A stretch of 64,000 nt of DNA from Tyto alba (lineage: Eukaryota > Chordata > Aves > Strigiformes > Tytonidae): NCBI RefSeq assembly GCF_018691265.1, contig NW_024881283.1:7165731-7229730 (forward strand), in the 5' to 3' direction. The notes beneath the pieces are model-generated. The model worked only from the letters and a program-made list of their open reading frames with translations, searched no databases and was not told the origin of the DNA. A program made the position numbers and the translations under genes. Below are positions 1 through 16,890 of the stretch, one piece after another; position 1 is the first letter of the stretch; each line of letters opens with the position of its first letter.

Positions 1-3000
1 GAAAGGGTCAAAGCCAGCCCTGAGCCAGGCCGGTTCCTGCCTCCTCTTCCCCCCGGGAAGGGCTGTAAATCGCAGGAAGCCACAACAGGCTGGAGCTGGC
101 CCAGGGGTTATTTTTACTGCTGCTCTCTCCCCTTCCCGAAGGGGCAGCCCCCAGCCCCCCTTCTTCCCCAGCGCCTGCTGGGGGGCGTGTGTGTGTGTGT
201 GTGTGCTGAGAACGTGGCACCACAGTGGCTGGGGGGGGGGAAGGACATGCTGCACCCCGAGCTGGGCTCCCAGCACCTCGGAGCGGAGGCGGCGAAAGCC
301 TCCAGTGCTCCCTGGGGACCTGCCAGCTCCCTCCATCCCTCTCGCAGCCAGTATGGATGGAGAGCTGGGGTAGAGCCCAGCCCAGGCTGCTTGCAGGGAC
401 ACAGGGGACCAGGAGGCTCTAGTGGGGACAAAGCCACGACATTCATCCTGGGACCTGCAGGCCAAGGCGCTCTGTCCCTGGACGAGAGGGGACCCAGCCC
501 TGAGCGCTGCTGGCCCTCACCCCAGTTCCTTCCTGCGGTGCTGCTGCTGGGGTCCCAGTGCCGGGAACCGGGGCCAGGTTGGCGTCCAGCACCTCCCTGT
601 GCGACGGCACCGGTGCCAGGAAGGGGCCGGGGCCAGGACTCCAGGGCTGATGAAACCGGAGGCTAACATGGAAGCTGAGCAGGATGAGAGCGGCCAGGGC
701 TTGTCCGAGCTCTGCCGGCACCAGAAAAACATCCCAGTGAAAGCAAGGAAGGGACAAACCACCTATTCTATTCCAATAAACCTGGAGAGGAGCAAGGCAG
801 GCAGCTGTGCTTCCAGCAGCACTCGAGCTCTGTGTGCAGGATGTGGCCACGCCAGAACAAATCTGACTGTCTCCAGAGGCAGATGGGGAAAACGATGGGG
901 GGTGAGTGACGGAGAAACCTGTGGCAGCCCTGGGATCTGCCCCTGGGAAGAGAGCGCCTGGTTTCCCACGTGGGAGACAGGACCTTATTTTTAACTCCAG
1001 GCAAAGTGAATCACTGTTTATTAGGACAGGTTTTATTTTCTGAGCTGGAATCCCAGTAGCCATTCCAGTAAAGCCACAAGTGAGTAAGAGCAGCCTTAGA
1101 TTCCCCTTTCTCTGGCGGATGCAGGGTGTTCCCAGAGGATGCTCCTACCAAACGCCTGCCCCAGGGCACCCGCCAGGCACTTGTTGAACTGTTGTATCTG
1201 GACAAGGCAGATTCCCTTCGGGATACAAAAAGGGATGATTTGAGAGGGCCTTTCCCGGCATCAGCATCCCATGCAGCTCCTCCTTCCCCCAAAGGGGGTG
1301 AGGGGAAGGTTTATCCCTTCAACTTCTAGGAAGGGATTTACCCAATTAATCAGCCCCTTGTGAATGGACCGGGTGGCTTTTATTAGTCACATGGATGCTC
1401 AAAGTTCCTTGTTTTTATTTACGGTTACTCAGAGCTCTCACAGGGCATTCTCTGCTCTTCAACCAGGCTCCCCTTCCCTCCCCTCCCGGCTCACCAGGAA
1501 CTGAACACGGTGCCAGGCAAGCAAAGCAACCCCGGGGCAAAACCCAGCGACAGCCAGGGCCAGGTATGGAAACTTCCAGCCCCTGGAGTGGGTGAGAAAA
1601 GTCTGAGAAAGTCCTCAAAGGTCACAAGTCCCAGGGCACAGATCCTCCTTCCGACACCATTTTTCAGAGCAGGTCTAGCTTCTGATTAAACAGCCCGGCT
1701 CATGGCAAGGGGGACACAGCCCTCTCAGCTCTGCTAATTACATCCCCACCTCATAACCCACGCACCAGGCTGGAGGCACAGCAGCAGAGCAGGCGCAGGG
1801 CTCCCACCACAGCTCCAGTGGATCTGCTGAGCAGGAGAGGGGGGGGGGGGTGAAGAGAGAGAAAAAAATATCACTTTAACTCCACTGTCACCAGGTGCAG
1901 ACAGGACTGCAGCACCTGATAACACAGCCATCTGTTTCTACTCGCTGGTTTACTTTCACAACCCACAAAAGCTCTTTCTGGTCTGAGGTCCATGCAAATG
2001 TCACTGCCTGGAGAGCGGCCCCTGGGAGCTGGGTGGCTGCAAGCCAGAGAGGGCCCAGCGTGCAGGCGCTTTCCTTCAGGAGAGGGCAGGAGTGGCAGGC
2101 TTGCTATACAAGTTTAAAAATATCAAGGGCTCACATGGGCATGAATAAATCTGAAACCACCACCTAATCTAAGGCAGCCATCAACAAGTTGGTGCAAGTA
2201 GGAACTAGACAGCAGCTGGGCCCAGGAGAAGGCACAGAGGCTCCTGTGGACATTCATACCCCAACGGGGGCTGCAAAACCCACGGCGGGTGATGGCTGGC
2301 CACGCTGACTTCTGCCAGCTGTCCGGGAAGGAAAACAGATCAGTACTGGGTCCACAGGGACAGCCAGGAAAGGCAGAGAGGGATGGAAGGAGCTGCCAGG
2401 ACTGAAGGAATCCTCCCCAGGGTCAACAATGAGCATCTGGGCTGAACCCACCACCTGCTGCAAGGGACCTGCGAAGGTGTTTAGGTTGCATCTGTTTTTC
2501 AAATCCCAGAGATTAAAGAGGCCTCCGAGCACTTGCAATTGTAGCAGCAGTTGGCTCTCTTCAGGAGGATGCAAAGCAAATCAGCGGTGTCCCCCAGCAC
2601 CCCTTCCCTGGTGGAGTGTGGGCTGGGAGCTGGGCACATGGGGCTGCCCCAAAAAGAGCAGCCGCAGCTCCCCCCAGGCCCCTGCACTGGCCCTGGCTGC
2701 TCCTCACGAGCTGCAGCCTCGATGCAACTGCTTTCTGCTTCTGGCACCGCACCCAAATAATTTGGAAATTCATCTGGGAACAAAGGGATTTAACAAGACC
2801 ATGGCCTGGGCCGCGGCTCCTCTCACAGGGACACAGTGGTGGTGACAGCTTCAGGTCACCCCGCTTCTCTGTGCTTTGCTTGCTGTCCTTACAAGAGTGT
2901 GCAGTCTCAGACTCCCCAAAAACACTCATGGAGCTAGCAGAGATCTGCAGCAGCTCAGTCTTGTATGCCCACCTCCCACCCCTCCCCAGACAGCACAGAC

Positions 3001-5160
3001 ACTCTGGATAGTTTGTGGCATTTCAGATACATCCCTCTTCCTTCATTGAGCTTAAGAATAGAAATTGCACTTTGCATAAACAGCTCTGCAGCCCCTCAGA
3101 CCGAAAGGGAAATGAAACAGTCAGTGCTCAGCAGTGCCCATGAAATAGAGTTTTTGTTTAAATACTCCTAACTAGTTCTCTGTGGGACAACTCCTTGTGC
3201 TCACCACAGAAGCCACCAGTAAAGATTAAAAATGCTTAACGATCGATAACCCAGCGAAGGACTCGCAGGACATTGGTGGAGCAAAGGGAAAAGCAGCACA
3301 ACAAGTCGGCCGTTGGCGCTGCCCGCAGTCCAAAGGCCACCTGAGCGCGTCCGCTCCGCCAGCCACTGAGCAGGGGAAGGAAAAAAAGTTGCTTCTCCGA
3401 AGCGAGGGCACCCTTCCAAGGGGTAGGCTCCCCGAGACAGGACTTTATCTCAACCACAACGCAACATCTGCCATTACGCTGCAGTTTGCGCCGGGGCTGC
3501 GACTGGCTGGCCCGAAGGAAAACGCCATTTAAACCAACACCAAGTGAAAATACAAACAAGGCGAGTTCCCAAGCCCCAGAGGGCAGGAATTGCCCCGCAA
3601 AGCCCTGCCCGAGGAAACAGGATGGGCAAACTGGAGCCTGAGGCCTCAGTCTTCTGCAGAACAAGGAAAATAAAGCAGAGGTTGGGTTATTCGAGTAGAG
3701 ATGCAGCCTTAGTTACAGCTGATTTCTACACCAGGTCATCTCCTTGGCGATATTTCCCCCTCCTCTATGGACTAGATATATTTCAAGTACGTAGGCTTAG
3801 ATTTCTCCATTTTGTGGTGGATAGAATTTAGCTTGTGTCTATATTTAAAATCACCACTCTTACAACTAAACCGAGAGGTGTGACTTTCTCCTTTTAATTA
3901 AAATGCTTATCCTTTAATAAAAAATAATCTAAATTTCAATCCTTTTGCTCTTTTGCAACGACTGCATTAACTTACTGATTTAACCACACGGCTCCTGCCA
4001 GGTGGGAATCAGCCTATTTCCAGCACCAGGATACTCAGGAATTTTGCAGGTAATGATGCAAGCGCACGGCCCTCGGGAGGTGGCTGGGCTTGGGTTTGTT
4101 GTGGGGGTAAGAAATGGCAAGACAAGCCAATTTACAGCACTTCCAGCTCGTACTATTCCTACTCCCAGCCTGCACAACCCTTTGTTTGGAAGGACTATTA
4201 ATTAAAACATGCAAGTGACTACTAGACTTTTGTATCATGTATAAGTAATGGTGTTTCCTCACTTTTATTTCTAAGGTTTCTTGGGGAATGTGAGACCAGC
4301 AGGACAGCGTCCTGCACAAGCCTCCAGGAAACCATTTGTGCCCAGTTGAGCCCCAGGAGCTGCCCCGACAGCCAGCACCAGCTCCAGCTGAAGGCAGCAG
4401 CGCTCAGCCCACGGACGCTGGAGGGAAACACAGACACGGTCACTGGGCCACATCCACCCTCTGCACAGGGGTTTGTGGGGTGCTCAGGAGGGCAACGGCA
4501 CCCACCCACAACACGGGCTGGCCGCTTTCCAGGTGAAATCCTACTCCAGCACACGCAGGGACTAAAGGGGAAAGGCTTGCTTCAGCGAGAGGAGTGTCAG
4601 TGCCCAGGAGAGCAGCAGCATCTATTTGCAGCCTCAAAAATCCAGTAGTACCAGTAGTGGGGTAAGCAGAGCCTGCCAGAGATCTCCTTACAGCCCAGGG
4701 TGGTACTCAGTCTGCTTGTAATAACAACTACAAGTATGTACTGGATGCAAGAATGCTGCTTTTAGTCTTTAATCCCCTCTTTGAAAACGAAGCACACCCA
4801 AAAGAGCACTGTTTTGATTCTTAAAGGGCTCGTCAGAAGCCGCAGGGTCCACAGGCCATGGCTCACCTCAGCTGCTCCAGCTGTTTGCACACCCCATTTG
4901 GCCTCGCTCCGTCATGTCCTCCAGCAGCACATTACACATCAGTGGGAGTCTGGCACTGCCGCCACCCCCAGAAGACGAGCAGCAACGCTATTAGCCAACC
5001 TAGCACCTTTTACAAGCCTGGGATCACTTATGGTATGGCTGTGATGAAGTACTGCAGCTTAGTTCTGTCCTAGCACAGCAAATAAACCTTTCTGTAGCTT
5101 TGCTGACAGCTAGATGACATTGCACTGACTGAAAAGAAAGCATTTCTCTGTAGAAAGTTC
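1..5160. other. Intergenic region, no gene recognised
   Basis: I find no exon with family similarity here. The open frames are short, overlap on both strands and resemble no protein I know. In the human order the next gene past PDIK1L is FAM110D, in the same orientation; its single coding exon is not in this window, so this stretch would lie between the two genes. Small items seen: a (GT)n run at 187-205, a 12-bp E-box palindrome (TCCCACGTGGGA) at 964-975, AATAAA on the plus strand at 775-780 and 5081-5086, and two minus-strand AATAAA copies near 1018-1037. None can be tied to a transcript. Confidence 0.6.
187..205. repeat. (GT)n microsatellite
   Basis: Uninterrupted GT dinucleotide run of about nine copies in intergenic DNA. 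It is probably length-polymorphic. Confidence 0.9.
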
Positions 5161-5164
5161 AAAA

Positions 5165-8106
5165 AGGTCATAGAAATTCAGGTTTTATTTCAAAAACAGT
5201 CATGAACTTAATAAATTACACAATTTTCCTCATTATAAATTCTCCATAAAATATATTTTACAGCTTTTAAAGAAAGATTTGAAAAAAAAAAAAAATCTTT
5301 TGAGCGCTGAAAAGTATCTTGACTTCATGTCACGCTGGTGAATAACTCCGTAGCTGCTACAACAATTTGATTTATCAAAGGTTTTAAAACAAAGACCTCA
5401 GACAACAAAAAATCAAACAGGACAGAGACCTCAAGGACAACCACTCAGTGTTAAACAAGGAAACACTCAGTATCACCCAACAGCAAGGCTAAGCACCATG
5501 AGAGGGATTTCAGGTACCCTCACCCTTTAAAGTGGCAATCAGTGCAAAGAAACACTTTGGGAGTCAAAAAAACCCAACACTTTCCTGTGCCATTCACTCA
5601 TTTCTGCACTGCAGGCAGGCAGTATATTTGGTGTTCTTTGAAATACTTCAGAGAAAAATCAGGTGATTTGCAAAGTATCTTAAAGGTGAGTAGTATTATT
5701 CTGTAGTAGATTCATACTTTAAGATAACATAGTTGATTCTGGCTCTGGGCAGACAAGAGACGAGGAAGTTCGCAATGTATTTTTTAAAAAAACCCTCGAG
5801 TTTAACATGGAAAGATGATACATCCTCTTAAATCTTCACTCATCGAATGAGCATGCTGAAATATAAGTACTGTGAAACAGCGTTGGCACAGGCAGCGAGA
5901 GGTTTGTTTTCCTCTTTTCAGTAACAAGCCAAAGCTTCAATTGTACTGAACTCAGTTCTCCACTTCCAGAACTGATCTCTGATTCTAGAACTTAAAAAAA
6001 AAAAAAAAAAATAGATCTATCCTTATCGTTACTCACAGATAGCGTCCAAGTCTTTTATAAACTAAGCACTCTGCAGGGAATGAGCAACACTGGGACATCT
6101 GTGCAGGCAACAGGCTGTATCCTCAGTACGATGCAGTCGCCACCGTCCCTATCAATTTATGCTGAAGCAAGGAGCTCTGCTATAGCCAGGAACACTGCCT
6201 TCTGGAAGTTACTGCTATAGCATCTTCTAAACAATAACCTTTGTTTTGAGACAGAAAAGTGTATTTGTCTGAGAAACACTGTTTAGACAACTTGCCTTAA
6301 ATGATCAAGTGAAGGCAAATAAGAATTAAGGACTAAGGCCTCCTATGTAACTGCCACCAGCTCTGAACAGCACCAGGTAAGAACCACCTCTAGTCTGTAA
6401 AGCCACAGAAGTTTGGCAGAATCAGAATCCTTTGCTTTTGGAAGAAAAATTATATATTGTTTGTGCTGTTCATTCATACTCTGGCACAATAAACATTGAA
6501 CTGCTCTCACAGCACTAAGAGGGAACAGTATCTGAGAAGCAAGTTACAGAAGGGAATACTTATGGCAGTTTTCAGGCAAGATTTGGGAAAAAACATTAAA
6601 TTGATTTTATCAAGAAAATGGGCCTTTGTTGTAGCTTTAATGTATCTGCCTTTAAAGGCAATTTTTGAAGACTCTACTTTTTCCAAAAGGTCAAATGAAT
6701 GAGAAAGGTCACGGTCCTGCACCCAAAAGAACAAAGTGTTACGCTATTACAAAGCGGCTTCTGTCTGCCCTAGGGTGTCAGGTGGCCTCAGCAAAACCTC
6801 TCTCAGCATATCAATCTGCTTCTGTGGAACAAGAGCTGGGGATAAGCAGCCTTTCAACTACTTCAAAGCTTCCCACCCTACCATCCGTGCTTTTAAATAA
6901 AAATTACTTCTTTAAAAGGAAGAAAACAAGTCAAAAAAACAGGAAACGTTGCCACACAAATCGGAGATACCTTTTGCATACTCGTTACTGACTTTTCTCC
7001 CGTATTTGAGAATAGGTGTGTTCCACAAGACAAATAGTCAGCCCTTTATCTCCTCATCACTACCAAGTTAGAGGCAGTGCCAGAAAGGAAGAGGCCATGG
7101 CCAGTATTACTAGTTAGATTCAGTTAATGGGAAAACTGTGCTTCCACCACGTTTTGAAGAACTTTAAAAATAACACCCTATGCTGAAGAATTCCCTCATC
7201 CATGTTCCATAAACTAAACCCACAGTACTCTGCTAATAGAAGTCCTCACGGTGCTATTGGATTATAGATACAAGAGTAGAGAGCACATTGCGCAAGTGCA
7301 GATTAACTCATTAATAAAGTATCTGATTACTAGAAGAAAGCAAAATCAAATGATTAATGATCTAGCCAACATGCTAGCACCTGATTGCATACATATTGTA
7401 TTTGACTCCCTTGGTGACGAGTTCATTAAGCCAGAAGTGCTAAGCTCGGCCATGTCAGCACTTTAAGAACTGCTGATCCCTTTGCATTGCATTTTTTGCC
7501 TACAAAGTCAAGTCTCAGACCCTATCCTTGACATCAGATAACAAAAATAAATAATAAAGTTATTCAGGCCTGGAGAAGAAGGAATGCTTCTCATCTATCA
7601 TCTTCACCTAGTTTTCAAGCAGACACCAATCATTCAGACCCATAGCAAATAATTTAAGAAAAGTGGCATACACTCCCAGTCACTCATATACATAAATATA
7701 CACAGAATTACTTTACAAAGCCTGAAGATTTGCACTACCAGCATGCAAATCGCTTTTTTTTCATGAGAGTTCCTAATACTGACATAGGAGACTGGAATGT
7801 ATGAGATACTCCATGCCATAACGCTGGAAATCAAGTCTCAGCTCTTAAGACATCCCACTGCCAGGGTACAAATGAACATCATCACACCTTACACCGGCAT
7901 GTAACATCCTGGTATTATACACATCAACGTATTGTTAACACCACAGCCAACTCACATTCGTATCATTTATGAAACTCAAAAAAGAGATTCATTTGGTAGA
8001 AACTACACCCTGCAGGTTTGAGTTCAGGCTCGTTTCTTTCACTGCCATTAAGTTGCACCATCACTTAGGCGAGAAGCAGCTCTGTCGAGAGACGGGACTC
8101 GCCAGG
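5165..8106 (-). other. PDIK1L: PDIK1L 3' untranslated region with poly(A) signal
   Basis: About 2.9 kb of AT-rich sequence follows the PDIK1L stop codon on the minus strand without coding potential. Reading away from the stop, the first canonical AATAAA on the minus strand that I find is at 5189-5184, so cleavage is expected near 5165. A long 3'UTR is in keeping with the long mammalian PDIK1L transcript. The end is inferred from the hexamer only; ATTAAA-type variants inside the region (for example near 6640) could give shorter forms. Confidence 0.6.
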
Positions 8107-11912
<3,806 letters not shown>

Positions 11913-14102
11913 TTATGAACAAGAACTGGGCTGTATTTTCCCCCATGTGGCTTGGTGCGGCGGTATTAGGCCTACCAAAACCCTGCAATTAACAGGGCAG
12001 TGCCTCCAAGCGTTACACTGAACGCAATACTGCATGTGAGTGCTAGAACATTCCAAAAGTTATTCTGTAAACCTGCATCTGTTGCCATAGACTAGTTAAA
12101 AGTGAAATTACACCATTTTGGTGGAACTATGAAGATTTCAAATACAGCCCAGTTTTCAAGGTGGCAACAATTCAAACCTAGACTTGTATTGTGCCGAGAC
12201 AGGACTATCGCGTATGCTCCTGCTCCTTTCTCTCAGTGTCTTCCGTGAACATCTGCGGGAATAATAGTACGGTATCATGCTCTCCATCCACGCCTGGGAT
12301 AGCAGAGAAGAGGTTCTAGTTGAAGCCTGTGGTTGGGCAGTAACAGATTTAATTAACACTGCCTTTTATGGAAGTGACTGCATAAGTAAATGTTTCTGTT
12401 ATAATTTAATCATTAAATTATTTTACTGATACTAAGACAAGAGGATGCTTTGGATCTATTCAGATGTATTTTTTAATGTTACTATGATTTTTCACCTAGT
12501 CTCCTCTGAATGAGGAGCCTACAGTTTACAAAAAGTTAAAAAGGGTAACTGATTGAAGAAGCTTGTACCCAGCATCTAACTTTCACTTTTGCTCAACTGG
12601 GCAAAGACAAAAGTTAAGATATTGCTCTATAAGGAAAACAAGAGAGACACACACAAAAAAAAAAAATACCCCACCAAACACTGCTACAAATTTATGACCC
12701 TCCGTGCACACTTCCCTGCAAGATGACAGACCAAAACACACCAGGACTACCTTCACACAAACAAACCAAAATGGGACACTAACTATAGACAGAAAAAAAA
12801 GAAAAGCTTGGCTAGCCAATTATCACTTGTCAAACAGAATGAAACACAAAAATAAGGAAAAAAAAAATCACAGCTAATAGAGCAGAACTAAAATAGTCTC
12901 TAAGACTAGCAATGATAAATGTCATTCTCTTTATGTCAGTAAACCAGGCAATAAGAACCACACTGAAACAGCCTGTTATTAGTAGAATGCTTTCAATTAT
13001 TTCCACTATTTTAAGTACTCTTTTTTTTTTTACAAAAAAAAAAAAAAGGAAAAAAAAAAAGAGAGAGAAAAAGAGGCATCATCAGTCTCAGGGCAATACT
13101 ACACAGGCATTTTAACCTTTCAGCAAAGTTCTGCGATGAACATTTACAAGAACATTTTGAACTGAAGTGTGATGTGCCCAGGAAACATTACCATGAAATT
13201 CTTCTCACAAGAGGCATTAGGCCTGTACCTCTAGCATGACTATGAGGAACAGATTAAGATTACAGCCTGCACATTAAATAATAGCCCCTCCCATTCATGG
13301 GAGAAGAGCAGGATCTGTAATCTCACCAGCAGCCAAATATTTCCTGAGGAAAAGATTGCATTACTCAAACACTATCACACCAGGTTCAAAATGAGCAGGA
13401 AATGTCCCCCCCCCCATGCTTAGAGTCAGTTAGCTGTGTGCTGTTACCAGAGAGGATCTGTCATTCTGCCAAGTGTCAGGGTTGCTACCTGTCTTCCTTC
13501 ACCCCCACAAAGGGCTAGGCTGGCCTGAAAATGCCACCGAGGTTTATTGCCTAACCCGATGAGAAGTGTCGCCTGCTCCCCAGGTCAGCGACCGGGGCAG
13601 CTCCTGCCAAGCTGCAGGGCCCTGGCACAGGGTCGGGCACAGGCCAGGCAGGGCAAAGCGAACAGGTCCTGCTCCCTCCTGCAGGCCTAGAAGCCTGCGG
13701 CCGGCATTTCACAGGGGGATGCGCCTTCCCTCCCTGCCCGCTTCGTTAGCGGCGATAATTAGGGAATAAAATAAACGGCCCTCCCTCCCCGTCGCCCTGC
13801 CCCTCCAGGGAGGCCCTGCAAGCGGCTGTCACACCAGGACCAAGAGGGACCGAGCAGCGGAGGGGCAATCACTGAGGCACCGCTCGCTCCGGCTCTCACC
13901 CCGCCAGCCGCGGCCCTGAGGGGGGAAGCTCACCCCGCCGGGCCCTCCCCGCCTCAGCAGGTACCCAGGCCCCCGCCGCCGCCACGCACACCCGGGGCGG
14001 GGGTCGCGGCTCCCCCCCCAACACTACCCCCACTATGACGCACCGAGACAACCCACCCGACCCCACTCCCCGCCGCCGAGCCCAGCCCGGGCCCCGCGTT
14101 AC

Positions 14103-14270
14103 CTCAGCGCCACCACCGCGCTGCCTCCGCCCGGCCGCCATTATAGGGCTCCCCCCAGCGCCGCCGCCGCCACGCCCCCTCCCGGGATACGCCCCGCCCC
14201 ACCGTCCCTATCGCGCCCTCTGATTGGTCGACGGCGAGGGAGGGGCGGGGTGGTGCGCGTGCGCGCGCCG
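14103..14270 (-). promoter_or_regulatory. PDIK1L: PDIK1L promoter and 5'UTR exon (CpG island, YY1/NRF1/CCAAT)
   Basis: A GC-rich, CpG-dense block (roughly 13540-14340) contains a minus-strand donor GCTGAG|GTAACG ending an exon at 14103, which splices to the acceptor before 11878. Sites seen: a YY1-type element ATAATGGCGGC (minus strand, around 14144-14134), an inverted CCAAT at 14223-14227, GC boxes, and a perfect NRF1-type TGCGCGTGCGCG at 14254-14265. The transcription start is probably between 14145 and 14220. This is a TATA-less housekeeping layout. The site assignments are motif matches only. Confidence 0.7.
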
Positions 14271-14344
14271 TTCCCGCGCTGACCTGGCAGCGGCGCGCGG
14301 CCGCCGGTGCAAAAGGTGGGTGTGCACGGCGATGCACGGGGGCT

Positions 14345-15290
14345 CGTGCATCTCCCCCTGCTCTTTGCTCTGCGCTGCATCCCCCACCTCTGCGCTTAAC
14401 GCGCCCCGCTCCTCTGCAATAACCGCCCTCCTCTTTTTTTGAGGTGGATTTTGTTGTTTTGATTTATTAATTTATTGCCATTAAGTAAAGAAATAAATAA
14501 AAAAAAATCACGACAGTCTCTCGTACCTTTGTGTGCGCTCTGGCTTTGCGTGAGGCTGACACAGCTCCAGGTGGAGAGCCGGCCCCCCGCCCCCGCTCTG
14601 TGCTCTGCTCTCTGCCTTTCCTCCGTAGGCTGGAGGTGCCCCCCCATGCACTGCAATTAGGGGGCGTGGGGCTCCTGCAATGGCCCCTGCTGTTCCCTTG
14701 ACCCTTCAGGCCGTTGCAGTCGTTGTGGGAGAAGCCAGGGCTGACCACTGCTCAGAGCCCTGCAGAGACTAAGTAGAGGCTGTTCAGATACGCTCCCACC
14801 AGAGCAACGTGCTCTCACACCTCTCCTGAGTTAATTGGGAATGAGCCCGGTGGTGACTAGTGCCCCAGGTCCCTGCCTAAGCTGCCCCAAGCCAATTAGG
14901 ACCAGATGAGTCCCTTGTGGGTTTTGAAAGCTGATTAGAGCATTACAACCCCCTCCGTTCCCGTGAATCCCCTTAATCGAGTCCAGAAGCAATTAGTTAA
15001 TCAATGCCATCCCCAGGAGTGGGTCTGGGTGCACATCTGGGTGCCCCACTTCTGGCTCCCGTCCGTGGCTGACCCCTGTGCTGCCCTCCCGAGTGCCCAG
15101 CTGGCCTTGCTTCCGTGCCAGCTCCTTCCTGGAAGAGCCCCAAGTGCCAAAACAGGGACAATTTTGCAAGATGTGCTTGGCCGGTCTCAGCACAGTCACT
15201 TGCCGGACATGTGAGCCTGCCCGGAAGGAGCACCCAAACCAGCTGCAGGGCTGCCTGCTCTGGGGGTCTGACTGCAGCGAAAATGGGCTC
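14345..15290. other. Spacer between PDIK1L and TRIM63
   Basis: About 0.95 kb between the PDIK1L CpG island and the octamer minisatellite. I see no exon, no RNA gene and no known repeat in it. The short open frames on both strands lack family similarity. Confidence 0.5.
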
Positions 15291-15295
15291 TGTGC

Positions 15296-15935
15296 ACTTG
15301 TGCACCCATACATCCATGCACCCCTGTACCCGTGCACCCATATACCCACGTACCCCTGTACCCACACACCCCTGCACCCTCATATCCACCTACTCATGGA
15401 CTCATGTACCCCTGTGTCCGTGCAACCCTGTACTTATTCACCAGTGTACCCCTGCCCCCATGGACCCATGCACCCCTGAACACATGCACCCATGTACCCC
15501 TGCATCCTGTGCATCCGTGCACTTGTGCACGCATTTACATCTGCACCCATGCACCCGTGTACCCCTGCACTCATGTACCCGTGCACTTGTGCACCCGTTT
15601 ACCCATGCAACCATGTACCCAGGCACACCTGCACTTATGCACCCATTTACCCATGCACCCGTGTACCCCTGCACCCTGTGCATCCATGCACTTGTGCACC
15701 CATTTACATCTGCACCCATGCACAATGTGTACCCATGCACTTGTACACCCAGGTACCCATGCACCCCTGCACTTGTGCACCCATTTACCCATGCACCCAT
15801 GTACCCATTCACTTGTACACCCGTGCAACTCTGCACTTGTGCACCCGTGTACCCATGTACCCCTACACACCTGCACCCTTGCACCCACATACCCCTGTAC
15901 TAGCGCACCCATGCACCTCTGCACCCTAGCACCCA
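15296..15935. repeat. Octamer minisatellite, consensus NTGYACCC
   Basis: About 640 bp made of roughly 80 imperfect head-to-tail copies of an 8-bp unit such as ATGCACCC, CTGTACCC and GTGCACCC. Three units (24 nt) encode eight residues and the unit rarely makes stops, so all plus-strand frames stay open with peptides of the type MHPCTHVP. These are artefacts of the repeat, not genes. The array lies between PDIK1L and the TRIM63 promoter. Confidence 0.9.
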
Positions 15936-16758
15936 TCCCCTCCTGCCCGCGGTCGCTGTGGGTACAGCAGCACCCACCATCCCACCCCACCGCGTGCCTC
16001 AGAGGCGATGGTGCTATAATTACCCCTCTCCCCGTGCAGCTGACAGTATTTACAGCTCTCCCTGTGGACAGGCACTGGTGTTTGGCATGACACCCTGTTT
16101 ATCTCCGCGCCAGCCGGGCACCCTGCATCGGGGCTGTTTTCCCCGGCGGGTGCAGGTCCCCAGGGGTCGTGTTCGGCTGCTTCCCCCTCCCTCCAAGCTG
16201 TTTCTGGGTCAAGTTTTGCAACAGCAGAGGGGCTGGCTGGGTCATGGTGGGGCACGCCAGCAAGGGGAGCAGCCCTTGCAGCCCCTCCTGTATCTGGGGG
16301 TATGAAAGAACCCCCCAACCCCTGCCTGGGGAGGGAAGGGTGGGACCCCAGTGCATATGCCAGGCATGGGGGGGCTGCCTCTCCCTTGTGCTGCCTGTCC
16401 CCTCCAAGCACAGCCTGGGGACCTGCTGATAAGGCATGTGTTTGCACCCCAGCAGTGGCCACATTTTGGGGATCTCAAAGGGAGATGCTCCATATAAGCC
16501 CCCCCCCTCCCCGGTGCTGCTGGCCCTGTCTCTGCCCCATTCCTGGCACCACCACAATGTCTGAATGACCACAGGGCTGGTTTTTGTCCCTCCACACCCC
16601 CACCCCGATGTCATCATGGGGCCCACCTCCAGAATCTGGCCATGTTCCCCCCCCAGGGTGTGCAGCCCTTTGGCCCCGGGGCGAAGCCTGGCCCTGTTTA
16701 CCCTCCAGCTCTGGTTTCGGCGTGCCGGCACCCGCGGCACGGGCGGGCAGGGCCTCCC

Positions 16759-16784
16759 GGACAGCCTGTCCCCAGCTTGTTTAC
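16759..16784 (+). promoter_or_regulatory. TRIM63: TRIM63 promoter: candidate GRE next to a FoxO element
   Basis: GGACAGCCTGTCC (16759-16771) fits the glucocorticoid-response pattern nGnACAnnnTGTnCn. Six bases further on is the FoxO core TGTTTAC (16778-16784). A second TGTTTAC sits at 16695-16701 and an MCAT-like CATTCCT at 16538-16544. The pair lies about 150 bp before the predicted start site. In mammals the MuRF1 proximal promoter carries a functional adjacent GRE and FoxO element. Bird function is inferred. Confidence 0.6.
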
Positions 16785-16890
16785 TGCCACCGACAGCATC
16801 CTGGTGGCTCAGTCCCATGTGACAGGTGCTGTTGCTTCCCAAGACACCCGATCCCACTTTGGGATTTGGCTCCGCGTGACCTGGAGCGAT

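Noticed and set aside
14103..14141. ATG in PDIK1L exon 1 as an N-terminal extension of the kinase
   Set aside because: The frame meets TGA at 11872-11870 in exon 2 before the kinase ATG, so it is a uORF.
15078..16090. Open frames coding MYPCTHAP-type repeats
   Set aside because: Octamer minisatellite read in all frames; not a gene.
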